Shown here: positions 43,818 through 51,716 of the stretch, in pieces | Layout of the letters: the number at the start of each line of letters is the position of its first letter | Position numbering within the stretch: the stretch's first letter is position 1 | Assembly (NCBI RefSeq): GCF_002304005.1 | Contig: NZ_MRCQ01000001.1 | Coordinates: 62,001-126,000, forward strand | Direction of reading: 5' to 3' | DNA: 64,000 bases | Source: Flavobacterium sp. ACN6 | Lineage (GTDB): Bacteria; Bacteroidota; Bacteroidia; Flavobacteriales; Flavobacteriaceae | Position numbers and translations under genes: made by a program | The notes under the pieces: model-generated | Told to the model about the DNA's origin: nothing | What the model saw: only the letters and a program-made list of their open reading frames with translations | Database searches by the model: none

Positions 43818-43848
43818 AAAAACTCCTTAAGAAATTAAGGAGTTTTTT
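43818..43848 (+). terminator. Terminator of tRNA-Val, ACTCCTTAA family copy 1
   Basis: AAAAACTCCTTAA (43818-43830) pairs with TTAAGGAGTTTTT (43835-43847), loop GAAA, followed by T residues. The same stem appears at 44593, 46401, 50292 and 52943. Confidence 0.9.
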
Positions 43849-44027
43849 ATTTAAGTACACTTTTTTTTCGTTAAGAAATAATTCAAAAATTACCACACCT
43901 TTTCATAAATACGCTGAAAATATTTATAAAAATCTTCGTTCTAAATAGTCGAGACTGCAAAGATACTTTTTGCCTGCCTTAGAACAATTTCCTCTGTATT
44001 TTAATTAACAAAATAATTAATTAAAAA

Positions 44028-44579
44028 ATGATCAAATTAATCAACACATTCATAATTACAGGTGGTCCTGGAGTTGGAAAAACAACTATTATTCAAGAAT
44101 TAGAACGAAGAGGATATAATTGTATCGATGAAGCAGCACGTCAAATTATCAAAGAACAAGTAATAAATAATGGAGATGCACTTCCGTGGGCAAATCAGGA
44201 AAGATATACTTATTTAATGCTTGAAAGGTCTATAGATGATTTTCTGAAAAACAAGGACGATTCTTCAATTACCTTTTTCGATAGGGGTATTCCTGACACC
44301 ATAGCATATGCAAATCTAATTAAATTGGAAATATCCAATGAATTAGCTGAAACTGTTCGAAAATACAGGTATAATCATATTGTATTTATATTACCGCCTT
44401 GGGAAGAAATTTATCAAACAGATTCTGAGCGCAAGCAAACTTTTACAGAAGCAATTGAAGTTTATGACATATTAAAAAGAACTTATTATGATTATGGGTA
44501 TCGACTTATAGAAGTTCCAAAACTAAAAATAAGAGAAAGAGTTGATTTTATTCTTTCTACAATTGTACCAAATAATTAG
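44028..44579 (+). CDS. AAA-family predicted NTPase
   Basis: P-loop protein of 183 residues. Walker A is ITGGPGVGKTTIIQELERRGY at 10-30, followed by IDEAARQIIKEQ near 34 and SSITFFDRGIPDTIAYANLIK near 80 (Walker B-like region). VFILPPWEEIYQTDSERKQTF near 123 is typical of the AAA_28 group of small NTPases resembling kinases such as cytidylate or nicotinamide-riboside kinase. A kinase role is likely, but the substrate is unknown. It follows the tRNA by 213 bp and ends before a terminator of the repeated ACTCCTTAA type. Confidence 0.85.
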   Translation: MIKLINTFIITGGPGVGKTTIIQELERRGYNCIDEAARQIIKEQVINNGDALPWANQERYTYLMLERSIDDFLKNKDDSSITFFDRGIPDTIAYANLIKLEISNELAETVRKYRYNHIVFILPPWEEIYQTDSERKQTFTEAIEVYDILKRTYYDYGYRLIEVPKLKIRERVDFILSTIVPNN

Positions 44580-44592
44580 TATCACATATACT

Positions 44593-44625
44593 AAAACTCC
44601 TTAATTTCTTAAGGAGTTTTTTTTT
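44593..44625 (+). terminator. ACTCCTTAA-family terminator copy 2, overlapping the end of the next gene
   Basis: AAAACTCCTTAA (44593-44604) pairs with TTAAGGAGTTTT (44609-44620) followed by T residues. It closes the NTPase gene. The convergent lipoprotein gene ends inside it: its last codons (NSLRN and TAA) are read from this hairpin. Confidence 0.85.
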
Positions 44626-45278
44626 ATGGCTATATTTCCACAATGTATTTCTTTACCATTAATTGTATAAGTAAGATTTTTTCCGTTTAGACTAAGTCCT
44701 GTTCGTAAAGTTCCTTTAGCACCTTCAACCACGCAGAGCATTACAACATAAAAGCCAGTTGATTCTTTCGAATTAATGATTCTTTCTAATGAAGCTGCTG
44801 TATAAATATTAGTATCTAAAAAAGATTCTAAATCTGTTAAGCCATAATTAAACAAGGACATTTTCTCAGGAACCATCGTATCAGGAGGTATCACTATTTT
44901 AAAGTATTTGCCAAGTAAAGAGGGTACATCATATGAATTTATAGGAAAGTCAATTTTCAATTCCAGAATATTATCCGTTTCGTTTATTATTCTAGTCCAA
45001 AAAACGGCATAACGATAAACTTCGCCATTAGGAGCAGTATATTTCATTCCGCCTCTCGGGAAGCTGTTTTGTATTATTAGACTTGCGCTTTTAGAATCAT
45101 TATACTCATATTTAGTATAAATGTCTTTGTTATTAATCGTACTCAAACGCTTTTTAATATGGTCATTTTTTACCAAATGAAACGTTTCAGCCTCAGCTTT
45201 ATTTTTCATGGATTCGTTCCCTTGTTTACAGGAAAAAAGTAGAGCCATCAAAATCAATATTAATATATTTTTTTTCAC
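44601..45278 (-). CDS. Lipoprotein of unknown function
   Basis: Protein of 225 residues with lipobox LLFSCKQ at about 13-19, so it is anchored in a membrane. The mature part is beta-rich (FKIVIPPDTMVPEKMSLFNYGLTDL, GTLRTGLSLNGKNLTYTINGKEI) with no motif I can assign. The final residues NSLRN and the stop are encoded by the terminator hairpin at 44593-44625, so the original C-terminus may have been changed by insertion of the terminator sequence. The phosphotransferase gene lies 70 bp upstream. Confidence 0.7.
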   Translation of the reverse strand: MKKNILILILMALLFSCKQGNESMKNKAEAETFHLVKNDHIKKRLSTINNKDIYTKYEYNDSKSASLIIQNSFPRGGMKYTAPNGEVYRYAVFWTRIINETDNILELKIDFPINSYDVPSLLGKYFKIVIPPDTMVPEKMSLFNYGLTDLESFLDTNIYTAASLERIINSKESTGFYVVMLCVVEGAKGTLRTGLSLNGKNLTYTINGKEIHCGNIAIKKNSLRN

Positions 45279-45348
45279 TTTTTTAATGTAATTCTATTAT
45301 GCCAATTCTTTACCAGTATTTTTTACAATTAATCAATCTCAGTCGCTT

Positions 45349-46353
45349 TTAAATTATATTTTGTTCAATTTCAATATTATTATAGGCAGCCCAGCGTTTT
45401 AAGTTACCTACAAATCTTTTTAGATGATCCTCGTTTAGAAATATATTTGTCCAATATTCAAATCTATCACATTGAATACTGATGTAATAATTCATAATGG
45501 CCAGGCAGAGGTAGGGAAGTATTCTTTTTTCCTCTTCAGATATTTTAGTCACATTTTCATAACCTTTTAAAAAGCTCTGGGCTTTAATTAAATAGTCATT
45601 CTCATTGAGGTTGGTCGAAAAAAGCTGAAACAAGAAATAAGAAATATCAAGACATAACCAGCCATTACCGCAAAAATCAAAATCAAAAAAAGTTACTTGG
45701 TTTTCTTCATCGATATGCATATTATCAAACCAAACATCAAGATGAACGGCTCCAGATCTTATTTGTTTTTCATCAACATTATCAAACTTAATTTTTAGAA
45801 AGCTCGATAAAGCGTCTAAAAATAAAATTTCACCTGATGTTTTGTTGAAAAAAAGCTTTGTTCTTGTAAGGGACTCATCAAGTAAAGTCTGCGTATTATA
45901 AGTTATTCTTGCCAAACTGAACATTTCTGCGGCTTTATGAACTTCGGCTAGTCCTTTACCTATGAAAAAACTCGCATCAGCTGAAAATTTTGCTGTTTTT
46001 GAACCCTTTGCGTACGAAAAAAGCACGCCATACCTTTTCCCTTCAGGAGCATTAAATTCCTGAACCAGCTCATTCGATATGTCCTCTATTGGATAGGACA
46101 CGGATGTATTGCTATTTTTCAGATACAATAAAAGTTTTAATTCTTCGTCTATTTCTACTCGAGTTCTCCAATTGAAGGTGTAGACTCTAAAAACAAACTT
46201 TTCATCACCATCCAACACAATATACAAATGGTTCATTGCAGCTCTAAAAAGTTTACATTCTGCAGCTTCACTTAGACCATATTTATCTATAATAAATTCT
46301 CTGATTTTATCTGCCGAAAGAATACTATGTGTAACTGAAAATTCTTGTACCAT
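45349..46353 (-). CDS. APH-family phosphotransferase
   Basis: Protein-kinase-like small-molecule kinase of 334 residues. The catalytic loop is GAVHLDVWFDNMHI near 202 (HxDxxxxN) and the metal Asp is in VTFFDFDFCGNGWLCLDISYF near 220; the N-lobe FVFRVYTFNWRT near 52 has the ATP-binding region. The overall pattern resembles homoserine kinase / RdoA-like and aminoglycoside phosphotransferases; no resistance role is claimed. The AraC gene lies 118 bp upstream on the same strand. Confidence 0.87.
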   Translation of the reverse strand: MVQEFSVTHSILSADKIREFIIDKYGLSEAAECKLFRAAMNHLYIVLDGDEKFVFRVYTFNWRTRVEIDEELKLLLYLKNSNTSVSYPIEDISNELVQEFNAPEGKRYGVLFSYAKGSKTAKFSADASFFIGKGLAEVHKAAEMFSLARITYNTQTLLDESLTRTKLFFNKTSGEILFLDALSSFLKIKFDNVDEKQIRSGAVHLDVWFDNMHIDEENQVTFFDFDFCGNGWLCLDISYFLFQLFSTNLNENDYLIKAQSFLKGYENVTKISEEEKRILPYLCLAIMNYYISIQCDRFEYWTNIFLNEDHLKRFVGNLKRWAAYNNIEIEQNII

Positions 46354-46400
46354 TTTTTTATTTTTATTTTAATTCTGAAGAGGGCAAATGTATAGTTTAG

Positions 46401-46430
46401 CTCCTTAAGAAATTAAGGAGTTTTTATTTT
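46401..46430 (+). terminator. ACTCCTTAA-family terminator copy 3, without a plus-strand gene before it
   Basis: CTCCTTAA (46401-46408) pairs with TTAAGGAG (46413-46420) and is followed by TTTTTATTTT on the plus strand only. Both neighbouring genes are on the minus strand, so its orientation is unexplained. A half copy, GACTCCTTAATTT, covers the stop codon of the AraC gene at about 46464-46476. Confidence 0.6.
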
Positions 46431-46471
46431 ATGTATAATTCATAATCAATATGAAGCATCAATATGACTCC

Positions 46472-47368
46472 TTAATTTCCATTCTTATATTCATTGGGTG
46501 TCATTCCAGTTTTTTGTTTGAATAGGCGGGTAAAATGTTGTTGATATTTAAATCCAAGTTCATCTGCAATAGTATTTATTGACTTAAGGGGATCAAATAT
46601 TTTTGATTTTGCTTCATCAATCAACTTAGACTGGATGTAGTCTAGTGCCGTATTTCCTGTTTCTTTTTTTATTAAATCGCCAAAGTAATTGGGAGATAAA
46701 TGCAGTTGCTCTGCACACCAGTTTACATTTGGCAATCCTAATTTCCGCGGCAGATCAGATTTAAAATAGTTATTGAGTAAATCTTCAAAACGCACTAAAA
46801 TATCTTTATTAACATTATTTCGGGTAATAAACTGCCTATCATAATATCGCATACAATAATTTAGGAAAAGTTCAATATTGGAAACAATTAATGTTTTACT
46901 GTGTTTGTCAATATTTAAATCTATTTCGACCGCGATTTTCTCCAGACAATCATTTATTGTAATTCTTTCTTTTTTAGATAGATGAAGCGCTTCATTAACT
47001 TCATAAGAAAAAAAAGAATAATCCTTTATATGTTTTCCAAGTGATGTTCCTGCAATTAAATCGGGGTGAAATACCAGAGCTTTTCCTGCAGGTTTTATAA
47101 GTTTACCTTTACTATCGATTCCGTAAACTTGTCCAGGCGAAATAAAAACTAAAGTTCCATCTTCATAATCATAAGGCTGGCAGCCATAACGAATATCTCC
47201 GCAGTTAATATATTTTAGAAAAACGGCATAAATCCCCATGTACCTTCTAAAATATTGGTACGTTGGTATTTCATCAAAATTAACAACACTTACCAAAGGG
47301 TGCAATGTATCAACCCCAACCGAGTCATTGTATTGTTTAACGGTATCAATTCTTTCAATTTCTTCCAT
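46472..47368 (-). CDS. AraC-family transcriptional regulator
   Basis: Regulator of 298 residues. The C-terminal 100 residues hold two helix-turn-helix motifs of the AraC type: VNWCAEQLHLSPNYFGDLIKKETG near 220 and INTIADELGFKYQQHFTRLFKQKTGMTPNEYK near 264. The N-terminal 170 residues are the cupin-like ligand domain (IRYGCQPYDYEDGTLVFISPGQVYG). It is divergent from the cupin gene across about 160 bp, so it most likely controls the cupin-CMD-monooxygenase genes. Confidence 0.93.
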   Translation of the reverse strand: MEEIERIDTVKQYNDSVGVDTLHPLVSVVNFDEIPTYQYFRRYMGIYAVFLKYINCGDIRYGCQPYDYEDGTLVFISPGQVYGIDSKGKLIKPAGKALVFHPDLIAGTSLGKHIKDYSFFSYEVNEALHLSKKERITINDCLEKIAVEIDLNIDKHSKTLIVSNIELFLNYCMRYYDRQFITRNNVNKDILVRFEDLLNNYFKSDLPRKLGLPNVNWCAEQLHLSPNYFGDLIKKETGNTALDYIQSKLIDEAKSKIFDPLKSINTIADELGFKYQQHFTRLFKQKTGMTPNEYKNGN

Positions 47369-47530
47369 AATCTAAAAAATTACTATACAAATTTAAAGAA
47401 ACTAAATCATCCTGATTAATCTGATTTGTACTATCAGTAAAAGTGGTAAATAATTCAGTAATCTGTCTACGGCTAAAGCAAATATTAGTGACGAAATTTG
47501 TATTCAATGTTATATATCAAATATTTAAAG

Positions 47531-48034
47531 ATGAATTTAATGACAAAACTAAGATGTAAAACACTAATTTTAATAACATTAGTACTATTGACATCATGTA
47601 ATAACAAAATAATACAGCAAAAAATGAATACAGAAAACACTTCATCGCTTTTTTCTAAAGGAGAAAAATTGACAAACGGATATTTTACTGGAGACGCTTA
47701 TTTGCAACTTCTATTAGCAAAAGATAAAAATAACGACTTCGTAATAGGAAGCGTAACATTTGAGGCTGGAGCGAGAACAAATTGGCATACCCATCCAAAA
47801 GGACAGGTTCTAATCGTAACTGAAGGTGAAGGCTTATATCAGGAAAAAGGAAAACCTGCACAGTCGATAAAAATAGGAGATGTAATAAACATACCCGAAA
47901 ACACAGAACATTGGCATGGCGCTTCAGCAGATTCAAAAATGGTTCATATTGCTATTACAAATTACGAAGGAGAAGTAAATGCAGTTTGGTTAAATCCTGT
48001 TTCAGATGAGGAATATTTGGAGGCTAATAAATAA
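47531..48034 (+). CDS. Cupin-domain lipoprotein
   Basis: Protein of about 167 residues. The frame opens at 47498, but the first good signal begins at ATG 47531 or 47540 (MTKLRCKTLILITLVLLTSC), giving a lipobox LLTSC. The cupin barrel follows: GARTNWHTHPKGQVLIVTEGEG (His-rich motif 1) and IKIGDVINIPENTEHWHGA (motif 2), with metal ligands HTH, E and H. Such proteins often pair with carboxymuconolactone decarboxylase family proteins, which is the case here. Confidence 0.87.
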   Translation: MNLMTKLRCKTLILITLVLLTSCNNKIIQQKMNTENTSSLFSKGEKLTNGYFTGDAYLQLLLAKDKNNDFVIGSVTFEAGARTNWHTHPKGQVLIVTEGEGLYQEKGKPAQSIKIGDVINIPENTEHWHGASADSKMVHIAITNYEGEVNAVWLNPVSDEEYLEANK

Positions 48035-48041
48035 TCTTAAA

Positions 48042-48773
48042 ATGAAAAAAGCGACTATTTATAAAAATCTACTGATTATAATTCTTTTAATAAATATCAA
48101 TTCAATGAATGCGCAAGATAATAATACACAAAGTTCAAATTTAAATACTCATCAGCAAAGTATGGCTGGTATTGCTGCTTTGTCGGCAATTGGCAACATA
48201 CAGCAGCTAAAAATTCAATTAAATAAAGGGCTGGATGCCGGACTTACTATTAATGAAATTAAGGAAGCTTTAGTACAGCTTTACGCTTACTGTGGTTTTC
48301 CAAGGAGCCTTAATGCAATCAATGCTTTTATGGAAGTTCTGGAGGAAAGAAAAGCAAAAGGAATTAAAGATGAAGTGGGTAGGGAAGCATCTCCAATTAC
48401 TGATTCTGGCGATAAATATAAGGTTGGAAAAGAAACACTGCAAAAACTAACAGGACGTGAAGAAAAAGGTCCAAAAACAGGTGCGAATGCTTTTGCACCA
48501 GCAATTGATGTTTTTCTAAAAGAGCACTTATTTGCCGATATTTTCAGTCGCGATGTATTAAATTACCGTCAGCGCGAATTTGTAACTATTTCAATATTAG
48601 CTGCAATGTCAGGAGTTGAACCTCAATTGCAGGCTCATATTTCCATGGGATTAAATACAGGAATTACAGAAGGACAGATTACAGAATTAAGTACAATTAT
48701 TAAAAAAGAAATTGGGAACGAACAGGCTGAAATACTTAAAAACAATCTTGATAAAGTTCTTCAAAATCGGTAA
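48042..48773 (+). CDS. Exported carboxymuconolactone-decarboxylase-family protein
   Basis: Protein of 243 residues from ATG 48042; an in-frame start at 48006 lies inside the cupin gene and is unlikely. A signal peptide (LLIIILLININSMNAQD) is followed by two CMD-like domains: LKIQLNKGLDAGLTINEIKEALVQLYAYCGFPRSLNAI and REFVTISILAAMSGVEPQLQAHISMGLNTGITEGQI. The AhpD CxxC pair is absent, so a peroxidase function is not expected. It follows the cupin gene by 7 bp and precedes the monooxygenase gene by 14 bp; together with the AraC regulator this is a probable regulon. Confidence 0.87.
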   Translation: MKKATIYKNLLIIILLININSMNAQDNNTQSSNLNTHQQSMAGIAALSAIGNIQQLKIQLNKGLDAGLTINEIKEALVQLYAYCGFPRSLNAINAFMEVLEERKAKGIKDEVGREASPITDSGDKYKVGKETLQKLTGREEKGPKTGANAFAPAIDVFLKEHLFADIFSRDVLNYRQREFVTISILAAMSGVEPQLQAHISMGLNTGITEGQITELSTIIKKEIGNEQAEILKNNLDKVLQNR

Positions 48774-48787
48774 GAATCAATAATTTC

Positions 48788-49240
48788 ATGAATTTACATA
48801 TGGCAAATCTTATCCTCAATTTTCGAAACATTTTTTCAAAATGCCCCTTGTCGCATTTAATACTTTTAACCATAATTTTTACTTCCAGTTCTATGTCTGC
48901 TCAAAAAAAAGAGATGATGGTTCGTATTTCGGAAATTGAAATTTTTCCGGAATTTTTATCAGAATACAAGGCTATACTTAAAGAAGAATCTTCGGCATCA
49001 GTAAAATTAGAACCTGGAGTTTTGGCAATTTTTCCTATGTATCAAAAAAATGATTCAACACAAATAAGAATCTTAGAAATGTATAAAGATCAAGATTCTT
49101 ATCAATTCCATTTAAAAACGCCGCATTTTCTAAAATATAAAACAACAACCATCAAAATGGTAAAAGCACTCAATTTGGTCGACATGAATACAATTGATTC
49201 TGAATCAATGAAATTGTTATTTAGAAAATTGAATGAATAG
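48788..49240 (+). CDS. Exported antibiotic-biosynthesis-monooxygenase-fold protein
   Basis: Protein of 150 residues: a hydrophobic signal (LSHLILLTIIFTSSSMSAQ) and one ABM ferredoxin-like domain (VRISEIEIFPEFLSEYKAILKEES, LEMYKDQDSYQFHLKTPHFLKYK). ABM proteins are small heme-degrading or quinone-forming monooxygenases; no catalytic residue can be named. It is the third gene after the AraC regulator and lies 14 bp after the CMD gene. Confidence 0.82.
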   Translation: MNLHMANLILNFRNIFSKCPLSHLILLTIIFTSSSMSAQKKEMMVRISEIEIFPEFLSEYKAILKEESSASVKLEPGVLAIFPMYQKNDSTQIRILEMYKDQDSYQFHLKTPHFLKYKTTTIKMVKALNLVDMNTIDSESMKLLFRKLNE

Positions 49241-49352
49241 TATTTTTGAAAGCTAAGCAACATTTTACTAATCAAAAAAGAAAAATTCAAATCTACTTGT
49301 TTATTGTTGTCGCGAATACTATATTTGCGACAACAATTTAAATATAGTAAAA

Positions 49353-49712
49353 ATGAGAGAATTAACTTTTGCATCAGTGCAAGTAAAAAATCTAGAAGCA
49401 TCAAAAAACTTCTACGAGAAAAAATTAGGATTCGAGATTGGAAATACTAATCCGCAAGCCTGTATTTTTAAGTATAATGAAGGGCAGGCAAGTTTTGCCA
49501 TTCGTACACCGCTCGAACCTATAGAAGGAAAAGAATTAGGAACAGGAGTAGCGCTTTGGTTTGCAGTAGACGAAAATGTAGATGATTTGAAAGAAAAATT
49601 CATCGCAAATGAAGTAACTACAGCCGGACCAATTATTGAAACTCCTTTTGGAAGAGCATTTCATGTTAAAGATCTTGACGGTTATAAACTTACTTTTCTA
49701 GAAACAAAATAA
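49353..49712 (+). CDS. VOC-family (glyoxalase-like) protein
   Basis: Protein of 119 residues, one VOC fold: VQVKNLEASKNFYEKKLGFEIG at 9-30 and FGRAFHVKDLDGYKLTFLE at the end, with the usual two beta-alpha-beta-beta-beta modules. Substrate unknown; candidates include fosfomycin/bleomycin-type binding or lyase activity. It lies 65 bp upstream of a MarR-type regulator on the same strand, a common pairing. Confidence 0.87.
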   Translation: MRELTFASVQVKNLEASKNFYEKKLGFEIGNTNPQACIFKYNEGQASFAIRTPLEPIEGKELGTGVALWFAVDENVDDLKEKFIANEVTTAGPIIETPFGRAFHVKDLDGYKLTFLETK

Positions 49713-49777
49713 ATGTAATTATTTACTAATTTTAGAAAGAAATTCTGGAAGAAAAACAATTGCTTCAATATCATTTT

Positions 49778-50239
49778 ATGTCTAAAGAAATTAATTTTCA
49801 TTTTAAAAGTCCAAAGGATAGTCCAGGTTATTTGCTGGGACAACTGACAATGCTTTGGCAGCGTAAACTAAAAAAAGTATTAGATCCGTTAGATTTAACC
49901 CAGACGCAATTTGTATTGTTGGCCGCATTAGGGTGGCTTTCAAAAAAAAGTGATTCTGTAACACAAATTGACATTGCCAACCAAAGTAATGCCGACAGAA
50001 TGATGGTATCTAAAGTATTGCGAACGCTGGAAGAAAAAGCTTTCGTAACGCGACATGAACATCACACAGATACAAGGGCAAAAACAATTCGGCTAACAAA
50101 TACTGGAGAAAGCGTTTTGCAAAAAGCAATTATTGAAGTTGAAAATGCCGACATTGAATTCTTTTCTATTTTAAATGAAAATCTTCCATCTTTCAATTCT
50201 AACATGGTAAAACTTATTGCTATTAATAAGACCGAATAG
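49778..50239 (+). CDS. MarR-family transcriptional regulator
   Basis: Regulator of 153 residues. I choose ATG 49778 (MSKEINFHFKSP) over the upstream in-frame ATG 49760. The winged helix is at about 50-115: VTQIDIANQSNADRMMVSKVLRTLEEKAFVTRHEHHTDTRAKTIRLT, with the wing RHEHHTDTRAK. It may control the upstream VOC gene. A repeated-type terminator follows at 50292. Confidence 0.9.
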   Translation: MSKEINFHFKSPKDSPGYLLGQLTMLWQRKLKKVLDPLDLTQTQFVLLAALGWLSKKSDSVTQIDIANQSNADRMMVSKVLRTLEEKAFVTRHEHHTDTRAKTIRLTNTGESVLQKAIIEVENADIEFFSILNENLPSFNSNMVKLIAINKTE

Positions 50240-50291
50240 AAGAAATGTATATGTTATAATGGCCAAAAGCATCGTAAAACCGACTTTGATA

Positions 50292-50329
50292 TAAAAAAAA
50301 CTCCTTAATTTTTTAAGGAGTTTTTTTTA
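50292..50329 (+). terminator. ACTCCTTAA-family terminator copy 4, two-way
   Basis: ACTCCTTAA (50300-50308) pairs with TTAAGGAGT (50313-50321), flanked by A8 on the left and T8 on the right, so it can end transcripts from both sides: the MarR gene and the convergent membrane protein gene. Confidence 0.88.
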
Positions 50330-50335
50330 TACTTG

Positions 50336-50404
50336 TTAAAAAGCATCTTCATCAAAATACTTATATCCTGAACCAGTCATATTCGCAACTGTTTTTAATT
50401 CTAC
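50336..50404 (-). pseudogene. Possible remnant of a C-terminal gene end
   Basis: On the minus strand a frame of 22 codons between stops reads as VELKTVANMTGSGYKYFDEDAF. The TGSGYKYF stretch resembles the glycine-rich end of a fold-type II PLP enzyme, and the composition is protein-like. It has no start and lies in the gap between a terminator and the end of the next gene. It may be the tail of a decayed gene. Confidence 0.25.
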
Positions 50405-50937
50405 CTAAAAGTTTTAGACTTAATATTTTGTCCATCAAATCGTAATGTTTTGATGTAATTACAATCCAAAAAATATTCAATCCATATCGAATCTCCGATC
50501 TGGATTTTTTCGTAATATTTTTGATTTATCCAAATGCTTTTATGTTTTTCTTCAACTGCTGAATAAATTTTTATTTGGTGTGAAGTACTATCAGACTCAT
50601 GTCCTTCAATCGTAACGATTTCTTTTTCTAAAACTATTGTATCGCCCTCAATTTTAGTCTGCGATAGTAAATTCTGCTGTTCTTTTATTGTGTCTAATAT
50701 TCCCCTAATCGTAAGGTAAATCCAAAGTCCGAAAATAATTAAAACTATTAAAATTAAAAATCCTTTATCCTCTAACTCGTCATTGGTGATGATGGCATAA
50801 ATACAAAAAGCAGGAAAAACAACCGAAAATAGAGAGAAAATCAACCAGCCTAAGTAGCTCTTCTTGAGTTTTGTTTTCAGGAATTTTATGTCTTCATTAG
50901 TAAGGCTCGTAATTTTTAAAGTTTGGGGCATAAACAA
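50401..50937 (-). CDS. Two-helix membrane protein of unknown function
   Basis: Protein of 178 residues with two membrane helices near 30-51 (YLGWLIFSLFSVVFPAFCIY) and 60-82 (GFLILIVLIIFGLWIYLTI), followed by a soluble beta-rich domain (TIVLEKEIVTIEGHESD, YYEKIQIGDSIWIEYFLDCNYI). The layout resembles small Bacteroidota membrane proteins with an OB-like C-terminus; no family can be named. It is convergent with the MarR gene across a two-way terminator. Confidence 0.65.
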   Translation of the reverse strand: MFMPQTLKITSLTNEDIKFLKTKLKKSYLGWLIFSLFSVVFPAFCIYAIITNDELEDKGFLILIVLIIFGLWIYLTIRGILDTIKEQQNLLSQTKIEGDTIVLEKEIVTIEGHESDSTSHQIKIYSAVEEKHKSIWINQKYYEKIQIGDSIWIEYFLDCNYIKTLRFDGQNIKSKTFR

Positions 50938-51084
50938 GTATTTCTGTGGCTAATATAAACATATCGCATTAATTCAAATTATTTCTGTGTCATTGATTTT
51001 TAGTAAAAAAAAATAAAACCTTCAACTGAATTATTGCAGATCTCCAAAAAAAGCAATAAATTACATTAAATCTAAAAAATCAAT

Positions 51085-51669
51085 ATGCAAAATATAGAAC
51101 AACAAAAAGACTGGTCAATAGATGAAATTCAGAATGTTTGGCAATTGGTTTCAAAATTGCATGAAGGGCAAAAATATGGTGGTGTTAATGAAGGAGAAAG
51201 GGTAGAATACATTAATCATATCGGAAGCGTTGTTTTTGAAGTCCTAAATGCCGTTCGTTTAACAGAAAATATGAATTCTGATTTAGCTGTTAAATGTGCG
51301 ATGCTCCATGATACCATAGAAGATACAGCATTTGACTATGAAAAAGTAAATGATTTATTTGGAGGTCAGGTTGCGTCGGGAGTTTTGGCATTAACCAAAA
51401 ATGAAAACATTGCGGATTCGTTTGAAAAAATGCGTGATAGTTTGAGCAGAATAAAACAACAGCCGATAGAAGTCTGGGCTGTAAAAATGGCCGATAGAAT
51501 ATCAAATTTGTATGAACCTCCATATTATTGGAGTGACGAAAAAAAACTGAAATACATCGAAGAAGCCGAAATTATATTACATGAGCTGCAAGACGGCAAC
51601 AAATATTTGGCAGAAAGATTAAAAAATAAAATTAAAGAGTATTATCGTTTTTTAAGTTCTTCTAACTAA
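51085..51669 (+). CDS. HD-domain phosphohydrolase (SpoT/RelA-type HD)
   Basis: Protein of 194 residues with an HD metal site: KYGGVNEGERVEYINHIGSVVFEVL near 35, CAMLHDTIEDTAFDYEKVNDLFG near 87 (HD plus ED pair) and VWAVKMADRISNL near 137. These are the blocks of (p)ppGpp hydrolase HD domains and of MESH1-like small hydrolases. There is no synthetase or regulatory domain, so a stand-alone hydrolase of (p)ppGpp or a related nucleotide is likely, but unproven. It ends in its own terminator. Confidence 0.85.
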   Translation: MQNIEQQKDWSIDEIQNVWQLVSKLHEGQKYGGVNEGERVEYINHIGSVVFEVLNAVRLTENMNSDLAVKCAMLHDTIEDTAFDYEKVNDLFGGQVASGVLALTKNENIADSFEKMRDSLSRIKQQPIEVWAVKMADRISNLYEPPYYWSDEKKLKYIEEAEIILHELQDGNKYLAERLKNKIKEYYRFLSSSN

Positions 51670-51675
51670 AAAAAT

Positions 51676-51711
51676 AACCTCCAAATGGCTTCATTTTGGA
51701 GGTTGTTTTTT
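51676..51711 (+). terminator. Terminator after the HD hydrolase gene
   Basis: AACCTCCAAA (51676-51685) pairs perfectly with TTTGGAGGTT (51695-51704) and a T run follows. It separates the HD gene from the convergent serine hydrolase gene. Confidence 0.87.
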
Positions 51712-51716
51712 ATAAA

